Below are positions 1-5,849 of a stretch of 8,660 bases of DNA, piece by piece. The DNA lies in the NCBI GenBank assembly GCA_026421135.1, contig JAPKCR010000063.1, positions 1 through 8,660 on the forward strand, written 5' to 3'. The notes under the pieces were generated by a model. It saw nothing but the letters and a program-made list of their open reading frames with translations, made no database searches and was not told the DNA's origin. Each line of letters begins with the position of its first letter. Position 1 is the first letter of the stretch. The translations under genes were made by a program, and so were the position numbers. The DNA comes from Sulfitobacter sp. Its GTDB lineage: Bacteria > Pseudomonadota > Alphaproteobacteria > Rhodobacterales > Rhodobacteraceae.

Positions 1-428
1 AAACCACAAAGCGTATGATTGCCAGCCCCGGATATTTCGAGAAGTACGGCCGCCCAGAGAAAATCGACGATCTAAATGATCACAAGCTGCTGCATTATTC
101 AAACCAATCCAGTGGAAACATGTGGAAACTCACATCCCCCTCGGGCGAAAAGCGTCAGGTGCGCACCGCTGGCTGGCTATCAGTCAATGACGGGCAATCC
201 TTGCTCAACGCCGCTGTCTCGGGCCTTGGCATCGCATACCTGCCCAGCTTTCTATACGCCGACGCGATGGAAAAGGGTCTGGTCGAAGACGCCATCCCTG
301 ATCTGCCGCTCGAAACCCAAGGCATCTATGCGGTCTACCCGCCCGGCCGTTTCACACAGCCCAAGGTCCGCGCATTTATTGATTTTCTGGTCCACGCCTT
401 TGCCGACAAAGGCCCAACAGACTGGTAA
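1..428 (+). CDS. LysR-type transcriptional regulator, C-terminal part (5' end outside window)
   Basis: This is the last 141 residues of a plus-strand gene; the frame is open to the left edge (first full codon at 3), so the ATG at 15 is probably internal. The visible part resembles the C-terminal half of the effector-binding domain of LysR-type regulators. It opens with the usual 'ASPGYFEKYGRP' segment and a 'DL..H' stretch, then has 'GLGIAYLPSFL' (the common 'G.GIA.LP.F' motif of this domain) and a final 'VRAFIDFLV' helix. The N-terminal winged helix-turn-helix is not in the window, so the target and effector cannot be inferred. Such proteins are usually cytoplasmic tetramers of about 300 residues that control a divergent neighbour, here out of view. 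The gene ends in TAA and is followed by a strong terminator, and it converges on the OmpA-domain gene. Family assignment is confident; specific function is unknown. Confidence 0.88.
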   Translation, partial: TTKRMIASPGYFEKYGRPEKIDDLNDHKLLHYSNQSSGNMWKLTSPSGEKRQVRTAGWLSVNDGQSLLNAAVSGLGIAYLPSFLYADAMEKGLVEDAIPDLPLETQGIYAVYPPGRFTQPKVRAFIDFLVHAFADKGPTDW

Positions 429-458
429 CCCCGAACACCACATCCCCTCGGTGCACTT

Positions 459-477
459 GATCTGATTCAATCAGATC
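459..477. repeat. Perfect inverted repeat, 9-bp arms around 1 base
   Basis: The arms gatctgatt (459-467) and aatcagatc (469-477) are exact reverse complements around a single C at 468. As RNA this gives a 7-bp stem with a 5-nt loop. It lies 31 bp after the LysR-gene stop and one base before the terminator stem. It could be a first 3'-end hairpin protecting the transcript, or a symmetric protein-binding site. No T tract follows it directly, so it is not a terminator alone. Confidence 0.7.
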
Positions 478-478
478 G

Positions 479-516
479 CCCCCGTTATCTGAAAAGGTAG
501 CGGGGGGTTTTTCTTT
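479..516 (+). terminator. Rho-independent terminator of the LysR-type regulator gene
   Basis: Left arm cccccgttatc (479-489), loop tgaaaa (490-495) and right arm ggtagcggggg (496-506) form an 11-bp stem with two G-U pairs and six G-C pairs at the base. An extra G and then ttttt (508-512), c, ttt follow. Polarity favours plus-strand transcription. On the minus strand the same stem lacks a following T tract, so the convergent OmpA operon would be ended poorly by it. Confidence 0.85.
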
Positions 517-524
517 GCGAAGCG

Positions 525-1454
525 TCAATCTTGCGACAGCAATATCACTTCGACCCTGCGATTGGCCTCGCGGCCCTGCGCGGTCAGATTGGACGCCACA
601 GGGGAAAGATAGCCCATGCCCTGTGCTTCGATCTGGGCGGGCGGAATATCATAATTCTGGGTCAGTCTGTCGCGCACAGCGACCGCTCGGCTACGCGACA
701 ATGCAATGTTCGGCTCAAGTCCTCCGACGCTATCGGTATGACCCACCAATGCAATGCGCACTGTTGGCTGTTCTTTCAGAAACGCCGCAAGCCGCTCGAG
801 TGCGGCATCCCCTGCCGACCCCAATGTCGCCGTGCCAGACCCGAAATCAAGGCCGGACAAAACCGCATGTCCTTGGTTGACCAGCGCACCGGCCAGATCA
901 TTTTCAGCCGCTGCCAACAAAGGCGTTTGGTCGTCTGCGATCGGGGTTTCTGATTGGCCTGAAGATCCCGCCTGAATAATCTGGACATACGCTGATGTTG
1001 GCGCGGTGCTGGCAAGCACAGTCACGACCGATGTCGGGGCTGACAATGGGCCCTGAACAGCGGTGATGAACTGATAGGCCCGAATGTTGACGTACATATT
1101 CGGGCCGGGCAGCGTCTCGGTCGCAAAGCGAAAATCGAAGCCGCCACAAACTGGCGCGGTACAATCCAGCACAACCTCGTATCCTTCCGCCACAAGTTGC
1201 GACCGAAGCGGTCGCAATACCTGCAGCGGCGTCAGGCCCGCCGCCTCTAGTTTCCATGCCGACCGCGCGACGTCGCCCTCAATTGTAACCGTTTCAAGGG
1301 TTCCATTTTCAAACGGGTTGATTGGCGCTGAATAGCTGTCTGGTCCGGTGTTGCGCTCGACCGTCAGACGTGCGGCTTGCGGCAATGCCAACTCTAGCGC
1401 GCCGGCTTGGGACACCAACGCAAGCCAAACCAAGGCCGTGGCACGCACAATCAT
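525..1454 (-). CDS. Exported OmpA-family protein with C-terminal peptidoglycan-binding domain
   Basis: 309 residues. Residues 1-19 look like a Sec signal peptide (R4, hydrophobic run to about 14, likely cut after AGA at 17-19). Residues about 50-170 form an N-terminal domain with a 'GDVARSAWKL' strand, a 'PLQVLRPLRSQLVAEGYEV' segment and a Cys pair (C98, C103) before GGFDFRF; this resembles the DUF4892-like region of other OmpA-like proteins, an identification I hold loosely. A variable linker follows. The C-terminal OmpA domain (about 198-309) is clear: 'LDFGSGTATL', GHTDS at 238-242, LSRSRA at 252-257 and NRRVE at 298-302, which include the aspartate and arginine that hold the diaminopimelate peptide in this family. 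The protein should sit in the periplasm or outer membrane and grip peptidoglycan; I see no beta-barrel. Its ATG overlaps the preceding stop (ATGA) and lacks an obvious Shine-Dalgarno, so translation is probably coupled. Confidence 0.9.
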   Translation of the reverse strand: MIVRATALVWLALVSQAGALELALPQAARLTVERNTGPDSYSAPINPFENGTLETVTIEGDVARSAWKLEAAGLTPLQVLRPLRSQLVAEGYEVVLDCTAPVCGGFDFRFATETLPGPNMYVNIRAYQFITAVQGPLSAPTSVVTVLASTAPTSAYVQIIQAGSSGQSETPIADDQTPLLAAAENDLAGALVNQGHAVLSGLDFGSGTATLGSAGDAALERLAAFLKEQPTVRIALVGHTDSVGGLEPNIALSRSRAVAVRDRLTQNYDIPPAQIEAQGMGYLSPVASNLTAQGREANRRVEVILLSQD

Positions 1455-2020
1455 CTGAATTGCGCGTGGTAGGCTTCGTTCGGCTTCATGTTGGTGGCGC
1501 TGGCAACCCTGTTGGTCATGTTGAAAAACGCCGCAACCGATGCGATGTCAAAGATATCGCGGTCCGTGAATCCGACATCGCGCAGTACCTGACGGTCGGC
1601 TTCGGTCGTCTTGGCGCTTGCCACTGTCAGGTTTTCGGAGAATTCCAGCATCGCGGTTTGACGCGCATCCAGATCAGCAACCCGCCAGTTCATCACCATC
1701 TGCTCGCCCAAGATCGGATTGCCCGACAATTGCCGTACTGCAGCCCCATGTGCTGTCAGGCAATAGTAACATTTGTTCACTGATGACACGACGACCGCGA
1801 TCATTTCGCGTTCTAGCTTGGACAGGTTTGACGCCCCCAGCATCAGATCGTTGTACATCGCGGTAAAGCTATTTAGCTTTTCGATATCGAACGCGTAAGT
1901 CTGCAATACATTGGGGATCATCCCCAGCTTTTCCTGACAGACGTCAAAATATTTCTGTGTCGCTTCGGGCAGCGGATCGACCATTGGTAGATCAAGGGCG
2001 GTCGGGGCATCGGTGGCCAT
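1451..2020 (-). CDS. AhpD-like / carboxymuconolactone decarboxylase-family, peroxidase-related protein
   Basis: 189 residues, all-helical style. Residues 70-91 hold the AhpD-type active-site pattern: E70/E72, then C84-Y-Y-C87 and H91 ('KCYYCLTAHG'). In AhpD the two cysteines form a redox-active disulfide and the Glu/His relay protons during alkylhydroperoxidase activity. The length and the N-terminal 'PEATQKYFDVCQEKLGMIPNVLQ' style region match the 'uncharacterized peroxidase-related enzyme' branch rather than true decarboxylases, so a thiol-based reductase role is the best guess; the substrate is unknown. The protein looks cytoplasmic (no signal peptide). The start is set by AAAGGA eight bases upstream. 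The upstream GNAT gene ends 12 bp before it, and its own stop overlaps the OmpA-gene start by 4 bp. Confidence 0.85.
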   Translation of the reverse strand: MATDAPTALDLPMVDPLPEATQKYFDVCQEKLGMIPNVLQTYAFDIEKLNSFTAMYNDLMLGASNLSKLEREMIAVVVSSVNKCYYCLTAHGAAVRQLSGNPILGEQMVMNWRVADLDARQTAMLEFSENLTVASAKTTEADRQVLRDVGFTDRDIFDIASVAAFFNMTNRVASATNMKPNEAYHAQFR

Positions 2021-2028
2021 CGGATGGA

Positions 2029-2034
2029 TCCTTT
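2029..2034 (-). promoter_or_regulatory. Ribosome binding site of the AhpD-like gene, on the GNAT stop codon
   Basis: Minus-strand AAAGGA lies 8 nt before the ATG at 2020 and shares bases with the GNAT TAA stop (2033-2035). It fixes the start and suggests that ribosomes finishing the GNAT gene can restart here. Confidence 0.65.
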
Positions 2035-2746
2035 ATTCAGGGGATTGACGGTAATGATAGTCGCCCACATGCGCAAAGCCTAGCCCCTGATAAAGCCGGT
2101 TCGCCGGCGCATTGGCCTTTGTACAAAGAACCGCCATATGCGTCGCCCCTTGGGCCTGCGCCCACATTGCCGCGCGGCGCATCATCCATTTTCCGACGCC
2201 CATGCTGCGCTGGTGCTCAAGCACTTCGACTGCGTGTACCATGCACACCCCGTCGTGGATCGCGGCAAAGGCGACGCCGCCGGGCTTTTCCTTCCAACGC
2301 GACAATATCGCAGTCTTTTGCGCGGCGCGGCGCATCACGTTGATGCGGGCCGGACCGATGCCACCCTTGGCCCAAATCTCAAGCATGATGGCCAGAGGTT
2401 CCCAAATCTCGAATGCGGTCACGGGCGGAATGGGCACGTCGGTCAGCTTTTCCACGGGCAACAGGTACATATTGACCGGATCAATGATAGTATAGCCCCG
2501 TGCCGCCAACTCCGCGTCAAGCGCTTCGTCGCCATGTCGGATCATGAAAATCGGCGTCTGACCTAGGGCGCGCATAGCGGTCTCAGCAACCCCGACATCC
2601 GCATCGGGCAACTCGCGGGTCGCAGCAGATGCACGTTTTCCACCGCCTTGCCCGTCGCGCAATGTCCACCCGTTTTCTGTCCAGCGCCGCGCTGCAGGCC
2701 ACGTTTGGTCAACAACTTCGTAAAGCTGCGAGATATCCGGCGTCAT
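2033..2746 (-). CDS. GNAT-family N-acetyltransferase
   Basis: 237 residues. The C-terminal part (about 150-230) carries the GNAT fold signature: a beta-strand 'CMVHAVEVLEHQ', then the acetyl-CoA pyrophosphate-binding motif Q179-R-S-M-G183-V-G185 at the start of a long helix, the strand 'HMAVLCT', and the motif-B style 'NAPANRLYQGLGF' at 212-224. The N-terminal 100 residues ('TWPAARR' near 15-21, 'RDGQGGGKRASAAT' near 30-43) form a less conserved extension, so this may be a lineage-specific subfamily; I cannot name the substrate (amine, amino acid or protein N-terminus are all possible). The protein is cytoplasmic. The ATG overlaps the stop of the molybdopterin-binding gene by 4 bp (ATGA at 2743-2746) with only a weak upstream purine stretch, which implies translational coupling. 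It is the second gene of the minus-strand operon. Confidence 0.86.
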   Translation of the reverse strand: MTPDISQLYEVVDQTWPAARRWTENGWTLRDGQGGGKRASAATRELPDADVGVAETAMRALGQTPIFMIRHGDEALDAELAARGYTIIDPVNMYLLPVEKLTDVPIPPVTAFEIWEPLAIMLEIWAKGGIGPARINVMRRAAQKTAILSRWKEKPGGVAFAAIHDGVCMVHAVEVLEHQRSMGVGKWMMRRAAMWAQAQGATHMAVLCTKANAPANRLYQGLGFAHVGDYHYRQSPE

Positions 2747-3462
2747 GGAAAGGCTGCCTGCAAGGTCCGCATGGCGGCGTCGATCTCTTCCTGATTGTTG
2801 CCTCGGACAACGATATGCGCACCATATTTCCCATCCTTCTGGAACGGATATGATCCAATAGATAGGTTCGGGTTTTCCTTGGCTACTTGGCCTAATGGTC
2901 CCGCGATGTCGCCTTCTCCGCGATCAATTCGCATGGTCGCGCTGATCAACGGCGCACCACCCGTGAGTGTGGGCAGAACCGTGGCGACCATCGCCTCGAA
3001 TACCGCTGGCACACCCGCCATCACATGCACGTTTTCAAGTTTAAAACCGGGTGCTGCAGAAACCGGATTGTCGATCAAAGTCGCATCATCAGGAATACGT
3101 GCCATGCGTAAACGTGCCTCGTTTAGCTCCGTCCCTGATTTGGCGTAATGGGTTGCCAGAATCTCGCGGGCGTCGTCGCGCACATCGATATGTTTATCAA
3201 AGGCAGTCGCAATACAGTCAGCCGTGATGTCATCATGGGTCGGCCCGATGCCGCCACTGGTAAATACATTGTCATAGATTTTTGACATCGCTTGTACGGC
3301 AGCAATAATAGTGCCGTGCTCATCCCCGATCACTCGTACCTCTTTCAGGTCTATGCCGACGCTGGTTAATTGCCCTGCCAGGTGGTGCATGTTGCTATCG
3401 CGTGTGCGCCCGGACAGGATTTCATCGCCGATAACAATCATTGCTGCAGTGGGGTTTGGCAT
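2743..3462 (-). CDS. CinA-type molybdopterin-binding domain protein (MoCF_biosynth fold, single domain)
   Basis: 239 residues. The N-terminal domain (about 7-170) matches the MoaB/MogA-like fold of CinA/COG1058 proteins: 'GDEILSG' at 12-18, D22-x-N24, and 'SGGIGPTHDDIT' at 69-80, the pocket that binds molybdopterin in MogA or a nucleotide in CinA. The C-terminal 65 residues ('GSYPFQKDGKYGAHIVVRG') resemble the small alpha/beta subdomain after the MoCF domain in CinA. The nicotinamide-nucleotide amidohydrolase (PncC) domain of full-length CinA, usually about 400 residues, is absent. Short proteins of this kind are often called competence/damage-inducible protein A, but there is no evidence for a competence role; a nucleotide or cofactor pyrophosphatase is plausible. 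Start: AAGGAG eight bases upstream supports this ATG over M8. First gene of a four-gene operon and divergent from sfsA. Confidence 0.88.
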   Translation of the reverse strand: MPNPTAAMIVIGDEILSGRTRDSNMHHLAGQLTSVGIDLKEVRVIGDEHGTIIAAVQAMSKIYDNVFTSGGIGPTHDDITADCIATAFDKHIDVRDDAREILATHYAKSGTELNEARLRMARIPDDATLIDNPVSAAPGFKLENVHVMAGVPAVFEAMVATVLPTLTGGAPLISATMRIDRGEGDIAGPLGQVAKENPNLSIGSYPFQKDGKYGAHIVVRGNNQEEIDAAMRTLQAAFP

Positions 3463-3470
3463 TGGCCTGT

Positions 3471-3476
3471 CTCCTT
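3471..3476 (-). promoter_or_regulatory. Ribosome binding site of the CinA-type gene
   Basis: Minus-strand AAGGAG, 8 nt before the ATG at 3462. It is one of the strongest Shine-Dalgarno sequences in the window and belongs to the first gene of the operon. Confidence 0.75.
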
Positions 3477-3501
3477 GAGGGGGCTGTGATTGAGGTATAG
3501 G
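3475..3501 (+). promoter_or_regulatory. sfsA: Weak candidate promoter of sfsA sharing its TATA with the opposite promoter
   Basis: Plus-strand TTGAGG (3475-3480) and TATAGG (3496-3501) are 15 nt apart, shorter than ideal. A start about seven bases beyond the -10 would fall at the edge of the sfsA ATG (3511), so the mRNA would be almost leaderless. The TATA is the same one used by the minus-strand promoter. Confidence 0.25.
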
Positions 3502-3522
3502 TCACACCCTATGCGCTTTCAA
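3494..3522 (-). promoter_or_regulatory. Predicted sigma70-type promoter of the CinA-type/GNAT/AhpD-like/OmpA operon
   Basis: On the minus strand TTGAAA (3517-3522, 5 of 6 bases matching the -35 consensus) is followed after 17 nt by TATACC (3494-3499, 4 of 6 matching the -10). The transcript would start near 3487, giving a leader of about 25 nt that contains the AAGGAG. The -35 lies inside the first codons of sfsA. Predicted by eye only. Confidence 0.45.
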
Positions 3523-4215
3523 ACTGAACTTGTCCCCGCCCGCCTGATCCGACGCTACAAAAGGTTTCTGGCCGATTGCGTGCTGGACGATGGCCGAGAG
3601 GTCACGGCCCATTGTGCAAACCCCGGATCAATGATGGGGCTGGCGGAGCCAGGCATGCGGATCTGGCTGGAGCCCAATGACGATCCCAAACGCAAGCTGG
3701 GCTATGGCTGGCGGTTGGTTGATCACGAAAATGGTCACTTCACGGGCGTTGATACCGCGCTGCCGAACCGCGCGGTCAAGGCCGCCCTGATCGCTGGGCA
3801 GGTGCCTGCGCTGTCAGATTACAGGACCGTCAGGCCAGAAGTGAAATATGGTGAAAATTCGCGGATCGATTTCCTTTTGACGCAAGCTGGCCTGCCCGAC
3901 GCCTATGTCGAGGTGAAATCCGCGACCCTTTCACGCAAACCCGGGTTGGTTGAATTTCCCGATAGCGTCACAGCACGCGGGACGAAACATCTGGGCGAAT
4001 TGGCACATATGGCGCGACTGGGGCACCGTGCCGTTCTGCTGTATCTGGTGCAGCGAACAGATTGCACCGCATTCGCTGTGGCAGCCGATATTGACCCCAA
4101 TTATGCAGCCGCTTTCGCAAATGCCCGGGCCGTTGGACTGGAAACATTGATCATCAGCACCCAAATCACCCCTGAACAGGTTACTTTAGGCACTGAGTTA
4201 CCCCTAAAGGGTTGA
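3511..4215 (+). CDS. sfsA: SfsA family DNA/RNA nuclease (sugar fermentation stimulation protein homolog)
   Basis: 234 residues, the usual length of the family. It begins with an OB-like N-terminal domain ('FQTELVPARLIRRYKRFLADC') holding the signature H34-CANPGSM-41. The nuclease-like domain follows: 'RPEVKYGENSRIDFLL' with D120 and 'YVEVKSATL' with E134 and K136, a PD-(D/E)XK-type catalytic set. E. coli SfsA was named for its effect on maltose metabolism and is described as binding DNA and cleaving nucleic acid; the cellular role is unsettled. I chose ATG 3511 rather than the in-frame TTG at 3490, because the protein then starts with the normal 'MRFQTEL' and has the family length, while the seven extra residues are not family-like. 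No good Shine-Dalgarno precedes the ATG, which fits a leaderless start. map follows 60 bp downstream on the same strand and is probably co-transcribed. Confidence 0.93.
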   Translation: MRFQTELVPARLIRRYKRFLADCVLDDGREVTAHCANPGSMMGLAEPGMRIWLEPNDDPKRKLGYGWRLVDHENGHFTGVDTALPNRAVKAALIAGQVPALSDYRTVRPEVKYGENSRIDFLLTQAGLPDAYVEVKSATLSRKPGLVEFPDSVTARGTKHLGELAHMARLGHRAVLLYLVQRTDCTAFAVAADIDPNYAAAFANARAVGLETLIISTQITPEQVTLGTELPLKG

Positions 4216-4260
4216 CCTGCACTGGCCCTTGGACCATCCCAAGTGAAACCATTTAGACCT

Positions 4261-4266
4261 ACGGAG
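4261..4266 (+). promoter_or_regulatory. map: Ribosome binding site of map
   Basis: ACGGAG ends 9 nt before ATG 4276. It decides the start: the upstream GTG at 4243 has no comparable site, and residues before 4276 are not family-like. Confidence 0.65.
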
Positions 4267-4275
4267 ATACCGGTG

Positions 4276-5091
4276 ATGAATGAACACCGAGGACGCCAGA
4301 CAAAAGACGGCATTCGCATTTACGACCCATCGGACTTTGCAGGTATGCATGCTGCCGGAAAACTTGCCGCGCAGATCCTCGATGAGGTCGCCGCGCATGT
4401 TTTCGTTGGTCAAACCACAGGGGTCATCGACGGCCTGATCACCCAGATGGTCGAGGACGCAGGTGCCAAATCGGCCACGATCGGGTACAAGGGTTATCAG
4501 CACGCAAGCTGTATTTCGATCAACCACGTCGTATGCCACGGCATCCCCAGTGACAAAAAGCTGAAGGATGGCGACATCCTGAACATCGACGTTACGGTAA
4601 TTGTCGACGGTTGGTTTGGCGATACGTCACGTATGTATGTCGCTGGCAAACTGGCCCGGAAGGCCGAGCGTTTGATCGAAGTTACCCATGATGCATTGAT
4701 GCGCGGCATCGAAGTGGTCAAACCCGGCAACACGTTCGGCGACATTGGCCACGCCATCCAAAGCTTTGTAGAAAGCCATCGGATGAGCGTCGTTACCGAT
4801 TTCTGCGGGCACGGTTTGGGCCGCGTTTTCCATGCACCGCCGAATGTTTTGCACTATGGCCGCCCTGGCACCGGGGCCATCTTGGAACCGGGAATGTTCT
4901 TTACGATTGAGCCGATGGTGAATCTGGGCCGTGCTGAAACCAAAGTGTTGGCAGATGATTGGACGGCGGTGACCCGCGACAAATCACTATCCGCGCAATT
5001 TGAACATTCCATCGGCGTGACAGAATCGGGTTACGAGATTTTTACCCTGTCACCCGCCGGAAAATTCCACCCGACCTATTCCCAAGACTAA
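4276..5091 (+). CDS. map: Type I methionine aminopeptidase
   Basis: 271 residues from ATG 4276. This cytoplasmic metalloenzyme removes the initiator methionine from new proteins after deformylation. All five metal ligands of the pita-bread fold are present: D105 ('NIDVTV'), D116 ('WFGDTSRM'), H179 ('CGHGLGR'), E212 ('TIEPM') and E243 ('QFEHS'). The substrate-side histidine H88 is in 'VCHGIP', and H186 in 'VFHAPPNVLHYG' lies where a second conserved histidine is expected. There is no N-terminal zinc-finger extension, so this is the short bacterial type I form. GTG 4243 (282 residues) and GTG 4273 are alternative in-frame starts; the Shine-Dalgarno at 4261-4266 and the 'MNEHRGRQTKDGIRIY' beginning favour 4276. 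map follows sfsA at a 60-bp gap without a terminator. Its stop overlaps that of the convergent pssA by 4 bp. It is probably the essential housekeeping copy. Confidence 0.96.
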   Translation: MNEHRGRQTKDGIRIYDPSDFAGMHAAGKLAAQILDEVAAHVFVGQTTGVIDGLITQMVEDAGAKSATIGYKGYQHASCISINHVVCHGIPSDKKLKDGDILNIDVTVIVDGWFGDTSRMYVAGKLARKAERLIEVTHDALMRGIEVVKPGNTFGDIGHAIQSFVESHRMSVVTDFCGHGLGRVFHAPPNVLHYGRPGTGAILEPGMFFTIEPMVNLGRAETKVLADDWTAVTRDKSLSAQFEHSIGVTESGYEIFTLSPAGKFHPTYSQD

Positions 5092-5849
5092 GCCTTGCGC
5101 TTGGCCATCTTCAGTTCGATCACGGCCCACAACACGCTGCCTGCATAGGCAAAGCAGCAGACCACAAGCGTGGCCCATGGGAAGCTGACCAGACAGGCGA
5201 TAAAGCCGGTAAAGAAGATCAAAAAATAGGTGACATTGCTGCGCGAGAAGCTGACGGATTTAAACGACCAGGTTGGGATACGGCTGACCATGACCCAGCC
5301 GACCAACACAATATACAGACACGCCAACAAATCCGGCATCGCGGCCCCCGGGCCGAATGCATAGGGCAGATAGATCGGCAGCATCACCAACATCGCGCCT
5401 GCAGGTGACGGCACACCGGTGAAATATCCACCGTCATCCAATGGGGTTTTGGTGCGCGAATCCACGTTGAACCGTGCCAACCGCATGACGCAGCAGATCG
5501 CAAATACCAGCACCGCCAACCAGCCTGCGCGATAGAAATCCTGCAACCCCCAGAAATAAACCACCAATGGCGGTGCCACGCCAAAGTTGACAAAATCCGC
5601 GAGGCTGTCCAGCTCGGCACCGATTTTGCTGTCGCTGCCCAGATAGCGCGCAGCACGCCCGTCCATGCCATCCAGAATACAGGCCAACGTGATCAGAAAC
5701 ACCGCCAGCGTGAATTTTCCCTCGGCCGCGAAACGGATCGCTGAAATCCCCGCGCAGATCGCGGCAACGGTCAGCATGTTTGGCAACAGCTGCAGCAGCG
5801 AAAATTCGGCTTTTGCCTTGTCGGTGGGCGCGGGAGATTGTTCAGTCAT
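5088..5849 (-). CDS. pssA: CDP-diacylglycerol--serine O-phosphatidyltransferase (phosphatidylserine synthase)
   Basis: 253 residues, integral inner-membrane protein. It joins CDP-diacylglycerol and L-serine to give phosphatidylserine and CMP. The CDP-alcohol phosphotransferase signature is complete: D60-x2-D63-G64-x2-A67-R68-x8-G77-x3-D81-x3-D85, whose aspartates bind the two metal ions. 'RLARFN' at 123-128 and 'FTGVPSPAGA' at 143-152 are typical of serine-specific members and argue against PgsA or cardiolipin-type enzymes. Several hydrophobic segments (about 22-42, 46-60, 92-120, 150-190 and 205-245) fit a multi-pass protein; the N-terminal 17 residues are polar. The ATG directly follows the psd stop (TAA then ATG, no gap) with only a weak purine-rich site, so translation is probably coupled to psd. 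The stop overlaps that of convergent map. Its product is the substrate of Psd. Confidence 0.95.
   Translation of the reverse strand: MTEQSPAPTDKAKAEFSLLQLLPNMLTVAAICAGISAIRFAAEGKFTLAVFLITLACILDGMDGRAARYLGSDSKIGAELDSLADFVNFGVAPPLVVYFWGLQDFYRAGWLAVLVFAICCVMRLARFNVDSRTKTPLDDGGYFTGVPSPAGAMLVMLPIYLPYAFGPGAAMPDLLACLYIVLVGWVMVSRIPTWSFKSVSFSRSNVTYFLIFFTGFIACLVSFPWATLVVCCFAYAGSVLWAVIELKMAKRKA

Noticed and set aside
1322..1783. A 153-residue plus-strand frame across the OmpA and AhpD-like genes
   Set aside because: It lies antisense to two well-supported genes, lacks family features and has the irregular composition of a shadow frame.
3485..3506. CRP-like half sites TGTGA and TCACA upstream of sfsA
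   Set aside because: The spacing is 12 nt instead of the 6 nt needed for a CRP/FNR-type site, so the resemblance is probably chance, although E. coli sfsA is linked to CRP-related sugar metabolism.
4229..4257. Possible separate map promoter (TTGGAC, 17 nt, TTTAGA)
   Set aside because: Both hexamers match only 3 of 6 consensus bases; co-transcription with sfsA is the simpler explanation.
4243..4275. GTG 4243 as the start of map
   Set aside because: The Shine-Dalgarno at 4261-4266 fits ATG 4276, and the first 11 residues of the longer form do not look like the family.
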